From Pythium myriotylum (taxonomy: Eukaryota > Oomycota > Peronosporomycetes > Pythiales > Pythiaceae), in NCBI GenBank assembly GCA_023091665.1, contig JALJCQ010000013.1:1922001-1986000 (forward strand): a stretch of DNA of 64,000 nt, given 5' to 3'. The notes beneath the pieces are model-generated. The model made no database searches, was not told the DNA's origin, and saw only the letters and a program-made list of their open reading frames with translations. Of the stretch, positions 39,706-50,039 are shown piece after piece. The position numbers and the translations under genes were made by a program. Each line of letters starts with the position of its first letter. The stretch's first letter is position 1.

Positions 39706-41746
39706 CTACTTTTCAGATGAGCGGACGATACTAATTTCCCCTGTTTTCGACACAACAAGTCCGCAAGTTCTCTTTCGTGAGCCCTTGTCTTCTAATCCAA
39801 GGCTCGCCCAAATCCTCCTGTTGCCAAGCGCCGTGAGCTGCGCACGCTTCGCCGCCAAAGTCTCTTTATCAAAGTTTTCCAGTGGTGCGTACACGCTAGC
39901 AGCATTGAGATTGACTAGACATGCAACACAGCGTTAGAAGGTAATAATGCCACCACGCGAACTAACCATGATTACGTGAATCTGTCAGTTCTCCAGCCTC
40001 TTCTTCGTCACCCAATTCACCCTTCAAGCTGTGATCATACGATTCTGACGGCCTAAGTAGCGGCTTATCAGGGGGCATTGAAGGGTCTGATGATGGTGCA
40101 GTATCCGGTGAAGGCGGGGCATCGAAGTCGGTGCGACGATAGGTCGGTCTTTGGCCTGTACACGATTGAACAAGGTGAGCTTAAGAAATAGGTACAATAA
40201 TCTAGGACGAGCGCACCGTAAGTGTTCTTCGTCGATGTGCAAGTGCAAGTGGAATTACACGCGCAGTGAGAAAAGTGACACGATCTACCTCGCTGACAAA
40301 CACCCTTGTTCTGGAAATCGTAACAAACTCCAGTTCCTGGGCCTAACCCACGCTTTTTCTTACTCGATGAGAAATCCTGCCAGTCGTGTTAGCAAACATT
40401 CACTAGAATCTGCAGTGTCACGCACACTCACCTCTGGTGAAGGTTGCGGTAGCTCACGAGGCTTCGAATGGGCTGGTTTCTTACTCGGATCTTCTGGGAA
40501 CAACGCTTCGATCTCCTCCATTCGAACGTCTTCACCTATTGCTTTTTCAACCACAGACAAGTGACTTCGCTCTATTGGCGTACCCCGGTCCGACCGACAT
40601 CGCACAAATCGCCACCCTCCTATGTAGTAAATGAGAAATTAGGCGGTTATCAAGACTACGTAGGAGCATCAAAAACCCACCTTTCCGCCATCCTTGTCCC
40701 CGCTCGGTGCCATGGAAATCTGGGCTCCCCCCTTCCCACGTCGTCTTATCGTGCGATGGGATAAATGTCATCCACTCTGGATCATACACGCACTCGACAA
40801 TACGAGACGGCGCACGCTTGTCGGTGCGAAAGAAATCAAATTCATCTGGCGTGAAAGTGATCCAATCGTGGAATAGCTGCATCCGTTTGTCGTGAAGCAT
40901 CAGCTTGAACCCAGGTTTGGGAGGGCGCCCGCGCCATTCCACTCCGAGCTGGAAATCGACCGTAAGCTGTGTGGTCGGCGTCCACGTGTAGAGCCCCTTC
41001 GCGTTGCCAGGCGTATATGGGAGCATGACGGGAGTGAAAGTGAGCCCGGCGTTCTGTCGAGTCTGTGCTACGCGAGGAATCAAGTTGCGGATCACGTGAC
41101 TTACGCGGTTCAGCGGGTACATATACTGCTGCACGAGTAGAAATTGGTCTGGCGGCTGTCCCTTGGGCAACGGTATTTGCTTTCGTGGGGCAATCACATC
41201 GTTCTGAACTAGTTTGAGTCGATCCTGAAGCTTCGAACTGAGCACGGGTGTGCCGTTGAGCGCAAGGATATCGTTGACGATCATGGTGAGAGTGGCTTTG
41301 TTGTTCTCTTTGTCGCAGACAAGCAGTCCGTCTAGGATCGTCCACTGGTGAGGCACGATCGTGTTGCGGTCCATGCCCGGCTGCAGTCGGTCGGGACGTA
41401 CGGGCGCGAACAGCGTGGCCTCGCGAATGTCGTAGTTTTGCGAGACGAGATAGCAGCGACCTTGGACCAGGACCACTAGGTATCGCACGCCGACCGACCG
41501 CTCGCTCACAAAGTAGGGGTGCTCTCCGATCTGCGGTTCGTTGCTGCGCACGAACGCCTGCGGCAGCGCCATGGGCGCTCGGTCGAGCTCGTTCCAGCCA
41601 ACGATGGCGTTGATCTGGCGCTGGATCGGCTTCTTCGTGTTGATGTGCACGGGCGTCCCGAAGTCTGCGGGCACGCCGGCCACCTGGCTCAGGAAAGACG
41701 GCGGCGACGCCGCGGGGACCGAGGTCGGCGCCGTTGGGGTCGTCAT
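39706..41746 (-). CDS. Pseudo-guanylyltransferase (mRNA capping enzyme-like) with CCCH zinc finger
   Basis: Five exons on the minus strand: 41746-40681, 40619-40432, 40352-40259, 40155-39976 and 39914-39706 (578 residues). Residues about 40-375 follow the nucleotidyltransferase plus OB layout of capping guanylyltransferases: PYFVSERSVGVRYLVVLV, WTILDGLLVCD, LTFTPVMLPYTPG, LTVDF, IVECVYD and a KGGWRFVRCRSDRGTP end. However, the nucleophile motif KxDG is RSVG (Arg83, Val85), the motif III Glu is Leu141, the motif IV Asp is Ala234 and both Lys of the motif V 'KWK' are Thr (254, 256). Exon 3 encodes a C-x8-C-x5-C-x3-H finger (CYDFQNKGVC...CHFSH). The C-terminus is acidic then basic. It is probably an RNA-binding, catalytically inactive paralogue. 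The exon 3/4 join has two possible versions. Confidence 0.8.
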
Positions 41747-41847
41747 GGAGGAGCTTACGTGGTTATGGAGATGACTGTAACCCTTTGGGTGGGGTCGTGT
41801 AACCAGGAGTTACAGATTGATGGTGAAGCCATCTCGAGAGTTGGACG

Positions 41848-43647
41848 ATGGAGGACTCGGGCGCACAGCAGTGGTACGAGCACGAGCTGGAGAAGATCCG
41901 CACGGAGGGCGACGTCGCGCTCGTGCGCGCGCAGGCTGAGCGCCAGCGCCTCGCCGACACCGACGCGCAGCTCAAAGATCTCCAGCGCCAGCTCAAGGAG
42001 AAGAAGAAGAAGTTTGCTCAGCTCGCAGGCTCGTCGGGCCCAAGAGTCGTGGGCGACAGCGCAATGATCGAGCAGCAAAGCCGCCGCGAAGAACACGCTC
42101 GTTCCCAGCTCGAAGGACGACTCAAAGCAGCGGTGTCTGCCAAGAATGTCGAGCTCCACAAGCTGCGACAACACATTGACGAGCAACGGCGCCATCGACT
42201 TGACGGGCTTGCAAGTGAGGGACGTATCGCTGACGCAACACTAAAAACAGAGGAGACAATCAAACAGAGCCAGATGGAAATGGAAGCTCTGAAGAACCGG
42301 GCAGCTCAACTTCGCAGCGAAATCGCTCAGGTTCAAAATGAATTTGACTACGAGAAGCGTTCCTTTCGGCTCGAAAGACAGCAGCTCCAGCTAGACTTGG
42401 ACAGAGTGGTGCGCCCTGAAAAGGTCGCAGTCAAAGTAAGAGTGCTAGGTCGGGTGAGTAGTATGCAGACAGGCTTGCTTCCAATATTTTACTCCGTAAA
42501 AGTGCCTACCGTTCCTTGGTGCAGAAATTCACGGTGTTCCGCAGCTCAGCGATGACAAGAAAGAAGCGCGATGCGTCCGATAGCCTTTCTTCTTGTATTT
42601 TCCACCGATGTATTAACGAAATTTTGCAGGCTGTCACGAGCTAAGAAACTGAGCCTCGAGCAGAAAGTTGTGTCTTTTGAGCAGAAGAAGCTGCTCATGG
42701 ACCGACTCATTCACGAGAGCGGCGTCAGCACGCTCAATGACTTCATCCAGTTGTACAATGAGCAAGAGGAGCACAAGGCAAAAATCATGGGTCGCATTGA
42801 AGTCAAGTCATTTGCGAGTATGCTCTGCATTTCCTTCCTCCAAGGCATGACTGACTGACTCGGGCTGTATATCCACAGACAGTTCGATCAAGGAGGCAAT
42901 AGCGCATCTTGAAGAGGACATAACTCGTCTTAGTGGTGCCGGAGATATCCAATCCATTGTTCACATGGAGCAGCCCAACGGTGAGAAAAAGTCTACACCA
43001 TGCAACCATGAGCAGACTGTTCAAAGACGCTTCTCTGACAGACATAAAGCGCAAGATTGAGGCAGACGAACATCTCATGCATCAGTGGACCACAGAGACT
43101 CTAGCTTTCCAAGACACGTACGTGAAATGCCCGCGGCAAGCCGTTTGTTCCATAGTTGGTCTTTAATATCTATACGCAGAGTAAAAACATTCCGTGACCC
43201 CATCCGAGACCTTCATGGCGACTTGTTTCCACAAGACCGCGAGGAAGAGACTTTCGAGACGACTGTGAGTCCTGTGGAAGTGATAGGATCTTGTCATAAC
43301 TGAAGTTTTCTTTGGACTAGGCCAATGAGATAACCTTGCTTCGTCGAATCGGAGCAATCGAAGAGCGCATGATGCAGCGGGTACTCATGAAGATCCTTAA
43401 GGAAGCCGAGTCAGCACATCCAACAACTGAGACACTTCGCCGTCTTCAGCGCCATCGCGGCTCACTGAAGCAGAAGGATGCTAACACAGGGTTGACTGAA
43501 GCAAGCTCACGCCTTAAAAGAGAGGTAGATGCACCCTCACTGCTAGAGTTGTACTCATTTCACGATTTGGGGGAAGACGATGATCAAGATTTCCTCTTCG
43601 ATGACATTCCTGTACCTGCCTTTCGTTCGGACGACTGCCGTTCATAG
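41848..43647 (+). CDS. Outer dynein arm docking-complex-type coiled-coil protein
   Basis: Seven exons (41848-42435, 42525-42574, 42630-42817, 42879-42980, 43042-43117, 43180-43264, 43321-43647) give 471 residues with consistent phases. Nearly the whole protein is coiled coil rich in Gln, Glu, Arg and Leu. The segment LIHESGVSTLNDFIQLYNEQ followed by EEHKAKIMGRIE, and later IKEAIAHLEEDI, has the form found in CCDC63/CCDC114/CCDC151 proteins, which anchor outer dynein arms on axonemal doublets ('tGVsd...f...e' module followed by a further coiled coil). The C-terminal segment RRIGAIEERMMQRVLMKIL and an acidic tail follow. It is probably flagellar. The subtype is open, and exon 2 has a non-typical donor (GTCCGA). 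It is divergent from the capping-like gene, 101 bp apart. Confidence 0.6.
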
Positions 43648-43706
43648 ATGTGTGCACCTAACTGACGTTCGAGACAAATCCTCTTGATTAAATCTCGAAT
43701 TCTCGA

Positions 43707-44037
43707 CTACTTAGCTTCGTGTGCATCATCCTCGAGGTGTCTAGTCACTAGTAAGGTCTTGACCAAGCCACAAAGAAGACCATTAAAATTTATATACCTT
43801 AGTCTATGCTCAAGAGCATTCAGTTTGTCGTTGAGGATCGCCATTCGTGTCATCGTGCCTGCGTCTGTTTAGCCGCACATACAGAGGAGCTGTTGGGGTC
43901 TGGCTCACGCTCGTTGCATCAGCGAACTTACAGAAACGGTTGATGAACTCGACCAGCTGAAGCAATTGCACCTGGACAATGTTGATGCTCTCCCGCGAAT
44001 CCCAGTCACTCCGCAACAATCGCACACGCGAGGTCAT
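43707..44037 (-). CDS. BRK1: BRICK1 (HSPC300), WAVE/SCAR complex subunit
   Basis: A tiny 68-residue protein in three exons: 44037-43932, 43864-43798 and 43740-43707. It reads SDWDSRESINIVQVQLLQLV, then EFINRF joined to YAGTMTRMAILNDKLNALEH and RLRHLEDD. That is the BRK1 pattern: the conserved D/W plus N/R start, the 'I..FL..F' helix and the diagnostic 'LNEKLTALERR' end. Human BRK1 has 75 residues. It is the small structural subunit of the pentameric WAVE regulatory complex that activates Arp2/3. Length, spacing and both joins fit the family closely. In the third intron the AG of CTAG is used, just after an in-frame stop would otherwise arise. Confidence 0.85.
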
Positions 44038-44175
44038 ACTGAAAAAAAAATTCGAGTTCAGGGCGAGGGTCTTAGCAACTTAGCAATAAGAATGCTACGC
44101 ACTCCATTGTTATCATTTCCGCGAGCTTGCTGGAGGCTGGAAGGACGGGAACGACCCTTCCAGAAACGCGTCTCT

Positions 44176-47100
44176 TCACAGCTTTCCGTCGTAACCAAGA
44201 AACAACGCCGTCGAGAAATCGATCAACGCGTCTTGAAGACGTTTCTGCTGCGCTATAATCTTGCCCCTCGTCAAGTAGTACTCTTTACGAGACGGTAGCT
44301 CGTGGATCGCATGTTTGAGTTGCGATTCTGCGAGTTTCAGCTCTCCCTTCTTCGCGAGTGCCACGGCCTTGTTAGCATACGCATAGCTACATGTCGGCAG
44401 TGCCTCTATAGCCTCTTCGAAATGGCCAAGCGCTTTATCAGCATCGTCAATGCACAGACACACGACGCCCATGTTGAGATGCACGAGGCCATTTTTCGGT
44501 TCAAGCTCGAGTGCCTTCTCAAAGATGCTTAGACTTTCTGGGTATCGACGCTCCAGGAGTTGGAGTGTTGCCTGGCAGATAAGCGGCTGCACAGACAGAG
44601 GGTCAAAGTGTGCAGCATCTCGGTAGTCACACGCAGCTTCTTCCCACGCACCCAACTTCTCGTACATAATACCTCGATTGATCATGTAGAGAGCCAGCAT
44701 TTGTTTGGAGGAGCCAGTGAGTACAACACCTTGAGCATCAAGGTTCAGAGGTTGGTGGGGACTTGATACCATCTCTCCGATGCCCTCTCCGGTTGAAACC
44801 AACCGCTTTTCTCGCAGCTCTTGCAGCTGCACACTCATTGCCTGCGCCATTGACTCGTTTTTTGGAGCAGGGCGAGTGTCTGATCGCTGTTCCCCTACGG
44901 TCTTCCGATCTAGGGCATGGCGATGAATTGTTGAGTGAGCGAACGCGTAGAAAATGTTCTGCAGCGCCGATGACGAACCAACGCAAGACCGAATCGCAGC
45001 ATTCATCCACTCTATGGCCTCGGGCAGTCGGTGCATCTGGTAAAAGCACAAGGATTTTGTCTCGAGACTTGGGTGGTGGAGAGGTTTTGCCGTATAGATA
45101 AATTCACACTGCGATATCGCCTTGAGTGGCTCGTTCATACGACGCAGACAGTTTGCAATGTTCAACCGGAGGTCAAGATTTGACGGATGCAGACGTGCAG
45201 CCCGAATGTACAAGCGTAGAGCCTTTTCCAAATACACTTTGTACAGCTTCCGGTCTAACTGGCTGGTTTTGGGGGATTGGGGATTTGTACAACTTGCAAG
45301 GTTGAAGTATGAGTTCCCACTGTCAGCGAATGTATCCCGATTTAATCGCCCATAAGTTGCGAAAGAGTTTGCTGCATCCTCGTATCTTCCGAGCTGAAGT
45401 AGGACGTAGCCAAGACCACCGTGGAGTTGGTCATCGTCGGGGGCACTCTGACGCACTTCGTCAAAATCACGTAGTGCATCCTCAAAGGCGAGACCAGCGA
45501 AGCATCGTGATATCGCACGGTTGCGGTGGGCGTCCACATCGCGACCTTTACCTGATATCTCGATGGCACGTGTGTAAGATTTGTCTGCGTGACGGAAGAG
45601 TTCGAGTTTCTGGTAGCATACGCCGCGGTTGAAGTATGCAAGTGCGAGCTTGGGATCGAAACGGATTGCTGAATCAAAATCAGTGATCGCGGAGGCGAAC
45701 GCAGCAAACTGGCACTTCAATACACCAAGATTCACGTAAGCTCTTATGCATCTGGGGTTTTTGTCCACTGCCGTACGATAGTCATGAAAGGCCTTCTCAT
45801 AATCCTCTCCAAGAATATAGAGCTCCGCTCGATCCACGTACGGCTCGCTTGTAAGCGAATCCAAACGAATGCTCCTGCAAAAGTCGGCTATAGCTCCAGC
45901 GTAATTTGTCTTCATGTTTTGGAGCACTATTCTTTCGTCGTTTATTTGATCCGCACCAAGGATGGCTTCAACCTCAATTGCAGGGATGCATGGTTCGAAC
46001 GCTGAACGATGTTTGCGATACTTTGGCTTGTTTGTTGCTGATCTTCTCCAAGCTTTATCTTCGAAATTCAACTGGTGCGCGACACGCCAACGAAGGTACA
46101 GTTGCATTTGCACGATGCCTCGCTCGTAAAATACCCGTGCTTCTTTGGGGGCAAGCAGAGCTGCCGTGTTGTATTCATTCATGGCTTTGTGAAAGTCGCC
46201 TATTGTGACCAGCAGCTGAGCGCGACGCACGTATCCTTTGTAGCTATTGGGGTCAGCGTTGATCACCTTTTCGCTTACTCGAAGTGAGTTCTCTGTATCG
46301 CCCATTGAATGCAAGGACTCGGATAGGAGAACCAGGTTTTCCGATGTCGGATGAAGTGTTACGGCCTTCTGGAACTGGTCGACTGCATGTTTGAACCGTG
46401 CAAGAATTTTGTAGGCTCGCCCACACAATGAATGAGCGCGTTTGTCAGCTGCGCTGGTCGTGGGGCCTCCGTGGCGCTGTTCGTGAGCGAAGGTGCCTAA
46501 TTCCATAAACTGAATGAAAGAGTTCAGTGCCGGTCGAGCATGTTTCATTTGAAGCAAGAGACGACCTCGCATCAGCTGGGACCACCGGTCATCTGGCTGA
46601 GCGATCGTGAGCCGACCATAATCACGCAACGCGGCGCGAATATTACCTTGTCTCGTGAACGCTTCCGCGCGTAAGTACAACGCTCTCGCAAGACACGAAT
46701 CGTTTGTGAGAGCACTCGTGCAGGCCTTGATGCATTCCTCGCTATCGTGGTAATGGTTCAGATAAATCAAAGCAATTTGAAGCCACACTTCGTACAATGT
46801 TGGATCCGTGGCAACAGCGGCTTTGAAATCTTGAAGGGCGCTGTTGAACTTAAGATCACGGAGGAATAGCGCCCCACGTACTGTATATGCGCCTGCGATT
46901 GTCGGATCCAGAGATATGCACCGATTGAGATGCTGCATGTTCATCGCAAGCGCAACACGATCGTCACTTTTTGTTACCGTCAACGTCGCGAATGCACCAC
47001 GATAGAAGTGGGCCACCGGGTAGTGGTACTCAGCTACGACAGCTTGATCGAAGTCGGAAAGAGCGTTCTCTCGATCTTGAAGAAGTACAAAAAGGCGTCC

Positions 47101-49839
47101 TCGCTGTGCATGAATGGAAGCGATGAGTAGCTCTCGTGCCAGTTCCGAGTCGCGTTGTTGGTCCAATCCAGCGTTCGCTGATACGTTCGGTGGTGAAGCC
47201 ATGGCTCCAGATGTAACTGTGATTGTTGCGCTCATGATCGACAGGGACCGATTCCCAGTTCCTAGCGTACTTGCTGGAGTGTGAAATGAGCGCCGGTGGT
47301 CGTGTGCTAGTATCTGGAGCAAATGTGACAAGTTGTTGACAACCTGTCGCAGCACATTGTTATCACCTGTGAATTCCATAAGTCGCACAGTCAGATCGCC
47401 GATCGTCTCCACCACTTCCACCATTTGACAGCCTTTTCGCACGGCATTCACGTAGTCTTCAATGATACTGGCCAGCAGCTTTTCATATTTCATGTGCTCC
47501 CAGTGGTAGTTGAGGCTATATTCATCACCCTCAATGGCCCGAATTCGTATGGTTGCGCGATCATAATAAGCGCGCCAGCAGCTCGGGTCGTATAAGAGGG
47601 CTGTAGTCAGATCCTGAAGTGAGGCACCGATAGAGTCTTGGCGATGGAAAACTTCTGCACGGAGTAGAAGTGCATCAATGCACTTTGGAAAGAATGCAAG
47701 TGCGCGGTTAACATCGACGAGTGCGTTCTCTAGCTCTCCCATTTTTACGTAAAGGCATGACCGAAGCAACACGAGTTTGTACTCGTCCGGTCTGAGGAGG
47801 ACCGCGTGCGCCAGATCTTTTATTGCCTGTGTCCAGAGTCCGAGGCGACGGCAACACCGCGCACGCAGTAGAACTCCGTGCAGGAATTCGCGATCAAGAA
47901 CGACACAAACCGACGCTAACAGTATTGCACGCTTCCACAACTTATCGCGTTCGGCCTGAAGCGCGATCGTGTAGATCTCTTGAAGGCACAAATTCTGATC
48001 ACCATCTCTCATATAGCCGCTCACTGCATCAAGAATATCTGCGCGCATGGCCTTGATAGGCATTTGGTGGAACTCCGGCTCTGTCGTCTGCGCCATAGAC
48101 GATGGCGCAAAAGATATGTTACCCTCGTGCGTCGATATCCTGTGTGCATGTTGTTGTTGAAAAGACGAAGATGCTGGTGTGCCATTGTTGGCGAGTTGAC
48201 TTGAAGACTGAAGCCACTTGGGCATAAGGTGCACATCATCTCGCAGAGCCACTTCGATGATTGTGATTACTGACATCTCTTCTCTCAAAAACGCCTTAAT
48301 AGCTCGCTTTGCAATTACATGCTGACAAATTCGCATTATGTGGGCGGATGAAGGGTCAACTCTGGCGCCAGTCACATCCGAATCATCCGCCAGATCTGTC
48401 ATTAGGTCGTCAGATAGGTCTTCCTCCTCTTTCATGCTACCCATATTACCCGATTGCTTTTCGTTTATCGCTCCAAGCGGAAAGAGCATTTTTGCTGTTT
48501 TTCTCTCGGGTTTTTTTGCAGGCGGTGATAGATGTTGCTTGGCCCTTGCCTCAATACCTGGTTCATCATTTCCTGACATCCGTCGAATTCGCTTAGCAGT
48601 ATTGTTAATCGCCTTATCGATTGAGGACAAGCGCCGCAATACTGGTAGTTGTTCACTAAGGATCTCTGTCGCATCATCTCCAAGTAGGTCCTCTACTATG
48701 CTTTTCGTATTGGTCTGGGCTCCTCCAGTATTCAGAACACGACTGGCAGCTGATTTTGTTATGAATGAGCGACTGAACAGGCTAACACCCCCCTTAAGAG
48801 TAGGCACTCCGCCACTTAAGGCTGCTGAGCGTAGAGCTTGCTCGGTCTCCTTCAATTTTCGTGTAAGATTGTTCGCGTGGAGATATTTCCGTAAGAATTT
48901 GCCACGCAGTAAGTGCTGGGCAATAACTTTCTCCTGCGGGTGGCGCGTTGTGTTACCTCCGGAAAACTCGATCACTACCTGAGGAGTGTCAGGAATATCC
49001 TCTTGTCCGTTGTTAAGACTCCCACCTATCGACTCGCCTTGAACTTCGTCCAACAAGTTTGGAGGTTGCTTTGTCTCCGACACGACGAGTGGGGCGTCGT
49101 TTGGAGGGTGTATGGGTTCAAGAACAAATCCAGGCAAATCAGACTGACCCGGTGAATGTGCTGGTCTACCGACAGCTTCTTGTGGGTGCGGCGTTTCCTT
49201 AGTTGGGCCCTTCAGCTTCACATTATCAGTGCTTGGGATGGACAAATCAGTCGGTGTGGTCGGTATGTCACCATATTGGAATAGATCTGCTTGCTGCACC
49301 GAAACAGAACTCGGCCGTGAGGAATTTGGAATAAAGGCAGGTAGCGATGGTGACGGAGTCCCAGCATTACATCCCATTGGCTCAGGTTCATCAACGTTGC
49401 TGACATCTAAGAGTCCAGGGCCAACTCTATGGAGGCTAACAGAGTGGCGGCTCAATTCCGTGAGCTTCGACCCTGGAACTCGCATCGCGCTCAATCGTGG
49501 GGACGATGCTTGCGGTCCATGGCGAGGATGGGGTAAGACTGGATGATTTGTGCTCGCTCCTGGAGTGTTTTCTGCCTGCCTTTTGGGCTTCCAACGAAAA
49601 TACGAGGGAGTCTTCGTTGGATTTGCAACGTATAGCGCCTTCGCTGGACGAGGACTGTGAATCATGGGAAGTGCACTAGTGGGAAGCTCAGCTTTGCCGA
49701 GTTCACTGTCATCACGTTCTGAGCGTTGAACGGAGCGTAACTTCTGCTTGTCGGACTCTGCTCGGTTCACCAGGGCTATAGGTGCGAACTTTACCCGGTG
49801 GACGTCGAACAGCAGTGGACGCTTGAGATCGTTTGACAT
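44176..49839 (-). CDS. Giant tetratricopeptide-repeat protein (about 1887 residues)
   Basis: A single uninterrupted frame; the first ATG is 49839 (the frame opens 51 bp earlier without an ATG, so a 5' exon cannot be excluded). Residues 1-600 are mostly disordered, Pro/Ser-rich, with a helical patch. From about 620 to the end there are many TPR units in clusters, for instance LHGVLLRARCCRRLGLWTQA, IDALLLRAEVFHRQDSIGAS, IRAYVNLGVLKCQFAAFASA, LALAYFNRGVCYQKLELFRH and LVHLNMGVVCLCIDDADKAL, at least fifteen in all. No enzymatic domain is visible. It is likely a large scaffold, possibly for assembly of flagellar or secretory complexes; nothing in the sequence decides it. The end lies 139 bp before the BRK1 start, tandem on the same strand. 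Confidence 0.8.
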   Translation of the reverse strand: MSNDLKRPLLFDVHRVKFAPIALVNRAESDKQKLRSVQRSERDDSELGKAELPTSALPMIHSPRPAKALYVANPTKTPSYFRWKPKRQAENTPGASTNHPVLPHPRHGPQASSPRLSAMRVPGSKLTELSRHSVSLHRVGPGLLDVSNVDEPEPMGCNAGTPSPSLPAFIPNSSRPSSVSVQQADLFQYGDIPTTPTDLSIPSTDNVKLKGPTKETPHPQEAVGRPAHSPGQSDLPGFVLEPIHPPNDAPLVVSETKQPPNLLDEVQGESIGGSLNNGQEDIPDTPQVVIEFSGGNTTRHPQEKVIAQHLLRGKFLRKYLHANNLTRKLKETEQALRSAALSGGVPTLKGGVSLFSRSFITKSAASRVLNTGGAQTNTKSIVEDLLGDDATEILSEQLPVLRRLSSIDKAINNTAKRIRRMSGNDEPGIEARAKQHLSPPAKKPERKTAKMLFPLGAINEKQSGNMGSMKEEEDLSDDLMTDLADDSDVTGARVDPSSAHIMRICQHVIAKRAIKAFLREEMSVITIIEVALRDDVHLMPKWLQSSSQLANNGTPASSSFQQQHAHRISTHEGNISFAPSSMAQTTEPEFHQMPIKAMRADILDAVSGYMRDGDQNLCLQEIYTIALQAERDKLWKRAILLASVCVVLDREFLHGVLLRARCCRRLGLWTQAIKDLAHAVLLRPDEYKLVLLRSCLYVKMGELENALVDVNRALAFFPKCIDALLLRAEVFHRQDSIGASLQDLTTALLYDPSCWRAYYDRATIRIRAIEGDEYSLNYHWEHMKYEKLLASIIEDYVNAVRKGCQMVEVVETIGDLTVRLMEFTGDNNVLRQVVNNLSHLLQILAHDHRRSFHTPASTLGTGNRSLSIMSATITVTSGAMASPPNVSANAGLDQQRDSELARELLIASIHAQRGRLFVLLQDRENALSDFDQAVVAEYHYPVAHFYRGAFATLTVTKSDDRVALAMNMQHLNRCISLDPTIAGAYTVRGALFLRDLKFNSALQDFKAAVATDPTLYEVWLQIALIYLNHYHDSEECIKACTSALTNDSCLARALYLRAEAFTRQGNIRAALRDYGRLTIAQPDDRWSQLMRGRLLLQMKHARPALNSFIQFMELGTFAHEQRHGGPTTSAADKRAHSLCGRAYKILARFKHAVDQFQKAVTLHPTSENLVLLSESLHSMGDTENSLRVSEKVINADPNSYKGYVRRAQLLVTIGDFHKAMNEYNTAALLAPKEARVFYERGIVQMQLYLRWRVAHQLNFEDKAWRRSATNKPKYRKHRSAFEPCIPAIEVEAILGADQINDERIVLQNMKTNYAGAIADFCRSIRLDSLTSEPYVDRAELYILGEDYEKAFHDYRTAVDKNPRCIRAYVNLGVLKCQFAAFASAITDFDSAIRFDPKLALAYFNRGVCYQKLELFRHADKSYTRAIEISGKGRDVDAHRNRAISRCFAGLAFEDALRDFDEVRQSAPDDDQLHGGLGYVLLQLGRYEDAANSFATYGRLNRDTFADSGNSYFNLASCTNPQSPKTSQLDRKLYKVYLEKALRLYIRAARLHPSNLDLRLNIANCLRRMNEPLKAISQCEFIYTAKPLHHPSLETKSLCFYQMHRLPEAIEWMNAAIRSCVGSSSALQNIFYAFAHSTIHRHALDRKTVGEQRSDTRPAPKNESMAQAMSVQLQELREKRLVSTGEGIGEMVSSPHQPLNLDAQGVVLTGSSKQMLALYMINRGIMYEKLGAWEEAACDYRDAAHFDPLSVQPLICQATLQLLERRYPESLSIFEKALELEPKNGLVHLNMGVVCLCIDDADKALGHFEEAIEALPTCSYAYANKAVALAKKGELKLAESQLKHAIHELPSRKEYYLTRGKIIAQQKRLQDALIDFSTALFLGYDGKL

Positions 49840-50039
49840 GAAGTCGCGCGACGCCAAACTGCGGCTTCTATGCCATATACTGGATGACAAGCCTTTCGAA
49901 TCAGGAACTGCATTGGAGCCACACTTCAGTTAAAAAGTAACGCAAGGCGACGCGGACGGTCTTTGAAACGGTCGATTGATTTGGATCATCGAAGCAGACA
50001 CTGGAGGGAGAGTCCAAAATGGACGTCCAAGAATGAATC

